A stretch of 64,000 nucleotides of DNA. It comes from Branchiostoma floridae. Its lineage: Eukaryota > Chordata > Leptocardii > Amphioxiformes > Branchiostomatidae. How positions within the stretch are numbered: position 1 is the stretch's first letter; the number at the start of each line of letters is the position of its first letter. A program made the position numbers and the translations under genes. Below the pieces are notes generated by a model, which was given only the letters and a program-made list of their open reading frames with translations, had not been told where the DNA came from and searched no databases. Of the stretch, positions 61,352-64,000 are shown one piece after another. The stretch is taken from the NCBI RefSeq assembly GCF_000003815.2, contig NC_049984.1:5098491-5162490 (forward strand), given 5' to 3'.

Positions 61352-64000
61352 GTTGGCTTCGTCAGTGATTATTTTGATGCCGAAAAAGAAACATGGCAAC
61401 TCACAGTTGCTGTTCCCCTTCGCAATAATCCTCGAGCTTGCCGGTGCCGATTGTTTTTACGTCTCGGTACAACATTTGAGTAGAAACATGCACATATGAC
61501 ACATTGTCTGCCGTCTCAGTGACTCGGCAGGGTTTCAGTACACCTTCTATAATCCAGTTGCCGTGTATTTTTTGCGCTATAAAAGTTGAGTTGTTTTTTT
61601 AGCAGGCTGTGTCGCACCGGCTGCTGTGTCGTCATGTTTACATGTATGTGGGGTATGATGCAATGTCTTAAGTATCCCGTTTCCTTCGATACTTAAGGAT
61701 TGTCTAGATTTCTCAGATGTTGTTAATGTAGGAATAGGTTGTCCCATAATTGACCAAGGAAAGCACCCGGAACTGTATTTAGAATGTGGATGCTGTCTTG
61801 TTGGTTTTGCTTGTCTGTATCTTGGTGGTATTTTTATAATGAGTATGGGAAATTTTTTAAGAGGTCAAAAAAACATTGTCCCACTAGCAGTCAGTCAAGT
61901 TATAAAGATGGCAAGTCATACCATACAAGCATCAAATAATCTTAGCTGTTGGTTCATAGAGTCCATCATGGGCATTTATGAATTTTGGAGAGATAATTAC
62001 ATCAACATATGCAGTGTCTCACATCCTGAATTACATGTAGACTGATTGTCAATGTCGCAGTGCCCAGTATTTTTTACATGTACCAGTTTCTTAGCCTTGA
62101 ATGACGGTTATAATCCCCATGGTATGATTTTTCAGTGTTCCTTACGAATTGTGCATGCATATGTTTACATCTGTTTCAACCAGCACCCAAGGCTCTGCTG
62201 TATTGGAATGGCTATATTTTAATAATTTTGGAGTAGTTACTGAAATGAAGGACACTGGTACATTAGTGGTGACTATCTGATTTGCATTCATATTTGATCA
62301 ATATGGAATAAGTCTGGAAGTTGTCATGGAAATATGAATGATCAGGTCTGTCTCCAGGACTTGTCCTTGGGTCCATGGACTGATGATGGAGGAAAATTTA
62401 CATGCAGGGACAGACCGAAATTAACTCTATCTGTCAAAAAATATTTGAACTTTGTGACATGTAATTCAGAATATATTTTCATATGCTTAGATAAAAGGAC
62501 AGGTTTAGCGACGAAAACTAACAACATGGACTCCCAAACATTGAATGAAATAAAATTAAAGCTGAAGACAACATTGTAAATGATACATAGATTCACTGCT
62601 ATAGTTGGAAGTGATATCAATATAGCAGCTTGCTGGCCAGTATTACAGATGTTGCTTACAATGTAACTATGAATATTAAAGATTTTTTACAGTGTTTATA
62701 AGTTCAAATTTTTTTGTGATGACCTTTTTTCACAGTGAGCAGGTCACATCCCCAACATATGATTTGTCTTCCATTATGCTACAGAAATTATTCCAGCTGT
62801 TAACTCTTAATTTTCACTGTACTGCACAATTTACGTCCCCCAAACTTAACAACAATATAAATGCTGTGAACATGACTAGATTCTGCTTGCAGTTATAGTC
62901 TTGCCTTCAATTTCAATTGCACCAGTAGCAGCCTGCAAGTCTGGTACATACTAATAGTAGTAATACAAGTGTATACTAAAACACGATTTAGAAATTTCAG
63001 CACAGACAGTTGAGGTCTCAAGGGAAGGTTCTGTTTTCTTTCTAGCAATGGATTATAACAGGTCAGCGATAAGCAGCCATGATTGTTTACTAATTGCCTG
63101 TTTTGTATTCTGTTACCTTGATTATGAAATGGATATTGAAACATTTCTAAAAACTGGGATATACCAACTTAACCAAGATTGTTTATGTTGGAAAATTCTG
63201 TACATGTACATGGTTTCAGAGACTAAATATTTTGTTCGTGAACCAAATTTCCATCTTGTCATATGGAATTTTTCTCAGGACAATCCTCTGCACACATGGA
63301 GAACCTCTCCTGTGTCAACAAAGCTGTTACACAAGCTAAGTTTGTTGTTAGCTGTAAAGGGTAAATACCAAATAACCTCAGCTTAACTGTGGAACGCATA
63401 AAAGGACTACCATTACCAATTCAAGGTTGTACAACATGAACAAACCACCTGATCATGGAGTGGTAAGCCAGAGATTTGTACCTCAAATTAGAATCGGATC
63501 TTAACATATGATTGTCATGGGATATAAAAATGGGATCACTGAAGGATCACAAAGAGATCTAAACCCGGGATCACTCTGAGATCTAACTGTAGGATCACCT
63601 TGATCTAAAACTGGGATCTTCAGTTCTTGCATTTTTCCCCTTACTAAAATTTGACGTCAACCTGACCATGTTTTTCTTGCTATGAGCCATTAAATACCAG
63701 CTGTAACTGAAAACAGATATACGTGACATGGACCCATTTTCATGGACAAGGCTAAATAAAGTAGAGTCCAGTTTCTTTAAATACACAAATGTAAATATAT
63801 TTGGATACCATTGTGAGTGAGTGTGTGTGAGAGATTTTGGTATGCCTCAATGTTAGAATTATTTTAAGTCATTCATTATACATGTAGACTACATGAAGCA
63901 ATTATGTTATAAAATATGTAGACAATATTGACTTAAAGTCTGGATTTTGAAGTTTGATATTGGTATTTTTATCAATTAGTACTATTTTCATTAGCTGTCC
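61352..64000. other. Start of RANBP9/10 intron 1, nothing further recognised
   Basis: AT-rich sequence with no frame resembling the SPRY domain. It includes a short GGATCACxxxGAGATCTAA tandem motif at about 63515-63620. The small open frames here have no recognisable homology. Confidence 0.6.

Overview
The window is animal nuclear DNA, most likely from an amphioxus (Branchiostoma). The evidence is intron-rich genes with GT-AG splice sites, a long intronless block of C2H2 zinc fingers of the type common in amphioxus, dense short inverted-repeat elements, and a CNOT1 protein much closer to chordate CNOT1 than to fungal Not1. The species cannot be fixed by eye. There are four assembly gaps (runs of N) at 8613-8712, 47255-47354, 51207-51830 and 52902-53001. 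No prokaryotic features are present.

Layout. 1-2780: a LINE tail, a GT microsatellite and small inverted-repeat elements. 2800-4006 and 5172-6070: two tandem two-exon caveolin genes on the minus strand. 6100-9945: repeats only. 9948-11082: a plus-strand 12-finger C2H2 zinc-finger gene, followed by decayed finger remnants to about 11350. 11369-13862: a chain of inverted-repeat elements. 14252-59471: one complete minus-strand gene, CNOT1, the scaffold of the CCR4-NOT mRNA deadenylase complex. 61162-61351: the first coding exon of a plus-strand RANBP9/RANBP10 orthologue whose remaining exons lie beyond the window.

CNOT1 was assembled by hand as 51 coding exons. The lengths sum to 7647 nt, exactly divisible by three, giving 2548 residues plus stop with consistent phases at every junction. 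From N to C terminus it encodes the HEAT region, a low-complexity linker with an amphioxus-type pentapeptide repeat, the MIF4G region that docks the CAF1/CCR4 nucleases, the CNOT9-binding region and the C-terminal NOT1 domain that docks CNOT2/CNOT3. Intron 1 is about 9.75 kb and contains a TIR element with a complete non-autonomous LTR retrotransposon nested inside it.

The most unusual signal is inside CNOT1. Exon ends, with their splice donor or acceptor, are repeatedly duplicated within neighbouring introns (exons 11, 15, 20, 37, 38, 43 and 46, possibly 33). One copy forms a potential in-frame 33-nt micro-exon, and exon 19 looks like a duplicate of the second half of exon 18. I cannot tell from sequence alone whether this is splicing biology, a mutational process or partly assembly artefact.
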